From: Apostichopus japonicus
Lineage: Eukaryota; Echinodermata; Holothuroidea; Aspidochirotida; Stichopodidae
Reading direction: 5' to 3'
Length of the DNA: 64,000 nt
Assembly (NCBI RefSeq): GCF_037975245.1
Contig: NC_092581.1
Span: forward strand, 12,799,303-12,863,302
The translations under genes were made by a program, and so were the position numbers. The notes under the pieces are model-generated. The model was not told the DNA's origin. It saw only the letters and a program-made list of their open reading frames with translations, and did not search any database. Shown piece after piece: positions 62,301 through 64,000 of this stretch. The first letter of the stretch is position 1; every line of letters begins with the position of its first letter.

Positions 62301-64000
62301 AAGAACCAGTCACTAAAGGATTCGAGACAAATGATCCTCGACATTTCGTCGCCAGGACTACTTTCAAACATTTTAAAGACTAAAACTGGACAATTTCAAA
62401 AATCGTCCCTCCTTAATTATTAGTAGAGTCCCCCATATATTATTAGGCACTCATGACCTTGCGTCACATCAGTTCTTCAATACGTAAAAGTAAATTCTGT
62501 TGAAATTTGATTAAATTAAGAGAGATGAAATGATTTAGTTTATAACAATTGGATTATATGAACTCAAAACACTATAGGCTAGTTCTCTTTACCAAGATGA
62601 TTAAGATTAATAGACGTTTTATTAAGATAACCGTACTAAATGCGATATCGAGTTGTAGTGCGGATCCGTAGCTTCCACTGGCGTTGCTACGAAAGGGAAA
62701 GACTTATATCAGCAGAGTTCTATGACGTCACTTTATCCCCTACCCCCCCCCTCCGGCTGTTTTATTTACTTAAGGCGGTTTCAACATTTTTAATCCTATT
62801 CATCCAAATTATTTGCTCTAAAGATCTGCTTGTATAAGAATAAATCGTATTTCTATATTCATTAAACTTTTACTTAAAATCCAAATGTTATACAGTATTT
62901 CTTCATGTGCGTGTTACATATAGGCCTACACTAACATTTGTGGTGCCCGTTTCAGCTCCCACTGCATGGGACACACCTGCTCCTTTCATGACATAATCAA
63001 ACATCATATCCGGTCACGACACCAATAAAATCAAGGCTGTGAAAAAGACACTTGGAAAAGACGGTATTATGAAATTGGAACAAGTTTATTATCTAAATGC
63101 ATGCCAAACAAACCGCCCTCTCGTGTGGATGTACTGTATATAATGTAACGTTACACATCGTGACTTTCACACTAAACAGGGTACCATGCTTACGCATTGT
63201 ATGGTAACATATCTCATTAGCCTACCGTACTGACACAGTGATTGACTTGTACCGCAATAAACAAAAATAGATAAATAAAAAACCACACACGCACACACAC
63301 ACACATATTGACATAATACTAATTCGGTAGATTGACCTTTACAACGGAGAAAATAAACAGTTTTGATACTTTTTTATCATATTACTTAAACGGTAATATT
63401 AAGACACAATATGCACATGCACTAAAACGTTGTTTTATTAAAGTCATTAATATATCATTTTCATCAAACAAGACACTTTTAAGGGTTTTTTTTCTTTCTA
63501 CGTATTCCTTTAAAGTTTTAAGACTTTTTTCAACTCATTTTCAACTGTTTTAGATAGATACAAAACATATAGAGTTCAAGCCAGACTTTTGATGGGACCC
63601 ATGCCAACAGTTATGACGGTATTCTTTAAAGATTTAGACATCGTGTATTTCACCTCTGTGTAAAGAAGTTCACATATCATCGGCCTTACACGATAGATTT
63701 TGACAAATGGTAACCATATTTGAATATGTAGCATATTTGGGGCCAATGCAGAATACCTGTAAGTGCACTCCTATAATACGGTACTGTCGTTTTACGAAGC
63801 GGGAAAAGTTGCCTGAGTATACCTGTCGCTCATTCGGACACTTTTCAAATTGATGCACAATGGTATTACTTACTCTAATGATTTCGAGCAGTAAGGTAAG
63901 CAGTTGCTGACAGGTGCACCCGTTTAGTCTTTTGCCTTAAATTTCATAATGTGTTTTTTTCTTTTTGAGGGGGGGGGGGGGGCAACTTGTTATTAGAAGT
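59332..64000. other. Non-coding right end of the window
   Basis: No exon could be supported. It contains the minisatellite at 61965-62130, an (AC)n tract (63287-63305) and a terminal G run (63970-63982). Confidence 0.4.
61965..62130. repeat. TATCACAGTTAAGCATCACAG minisatellite
   Basis: Three to four degenerate units of about 45 bp. Each carries GTATCACAGTT, AGCATCACAGTT and CGCGTGA(C/G)CTTAA words. Confidence 0.85.

Noticed and set aside
63859-63920. Possible 33-nt minus-strand micro-exon (QLLTLLLEIIR) between GTCAG and AGA|GTAAGT
   Set aside because: The splice signals are good, but it is too short and too close to the window edge to support without a neighbouring exon.

Overview
The window is nuclear DNA of an invertebrate animal. 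Its genes are split into short exons with GT-AG introns, it is AT-rich, and it is full of microsatellites, long poly-G/poly-C runs and small DNA-transposon relics. The protein families, the style of the repeats and the frequent 'taggcct' words suggest a marine deuterostome, most likely an echinoderm. This is inference; no species marker is visible.

Three genes can be supported, all on the minus strand. (1) 14410-6837 is a complete six-coding-exon TDP2 (tyrosyl-DNA phosphodiesterase 2). Its exon phases all agree, it encodes 365 residues, and all four catalytic motifs are intact (N114, E146, D257, H345). A likely 5' UTR exon lies at about 14722-14850. (2) 23698-17701 is a complete five-coding-exon MGST3 (microsomal glutathione S-transferase 3, MAPEG family, 147 residues), with a likely 5' UTR exon ending at 24260. 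(3) 53446-45712 holds the three 3'-most coding exons of an acidic protein with many dibasic sites. It looks like a secreted prohormone or granin-type precursor; the signal-peptide exon was not found and no family was recognised.

The rest is mobile DNA and satellites. At 181-1237 there is a foldback-like element with 24-bp terminal inverted repeats, a GCCC target duplication and an interior of about 20-bp AGATATCT repeats. Three copies of one TTAA-flanked MITE family lie inside TDP2 and MGST3 introns. Two hAT-type MITEs with perfect 8-bp target duplications are at 13892-14115 and 32514-33125. A 3.57-kb element at 35538-39105 has CACTG ends, a TA duplication and GACTAAC-rich subterminal arrays. 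It carries two exon-like segments that splice in frame and a nested 286-bp palindrome. A tRNA-derived SINE with an ACAT tail is at 53732-53484, and a relative at 23131-23335 has its tail grown into a 105-bp microsatellite. Two further tRNA-like heads are at 27440-27525 and 56786-56858.

By region: 1-6.8 kb repeats and flank; 6.8-14.9 kb TDP2; 14.9-17.7 kb spacer; 17.7-24.4 kb MGST3; 24.4-45.7 kb gene-poor and transposon-rich; 45.7-53.4 kb prohormone-like gene; 53.4-64 kb its probable upstream intron or flank. TDP2 (DNA repair) and MGST3 (lipid and redox metabolism) have no evident functional link; they are simply adjacent and co-directional.
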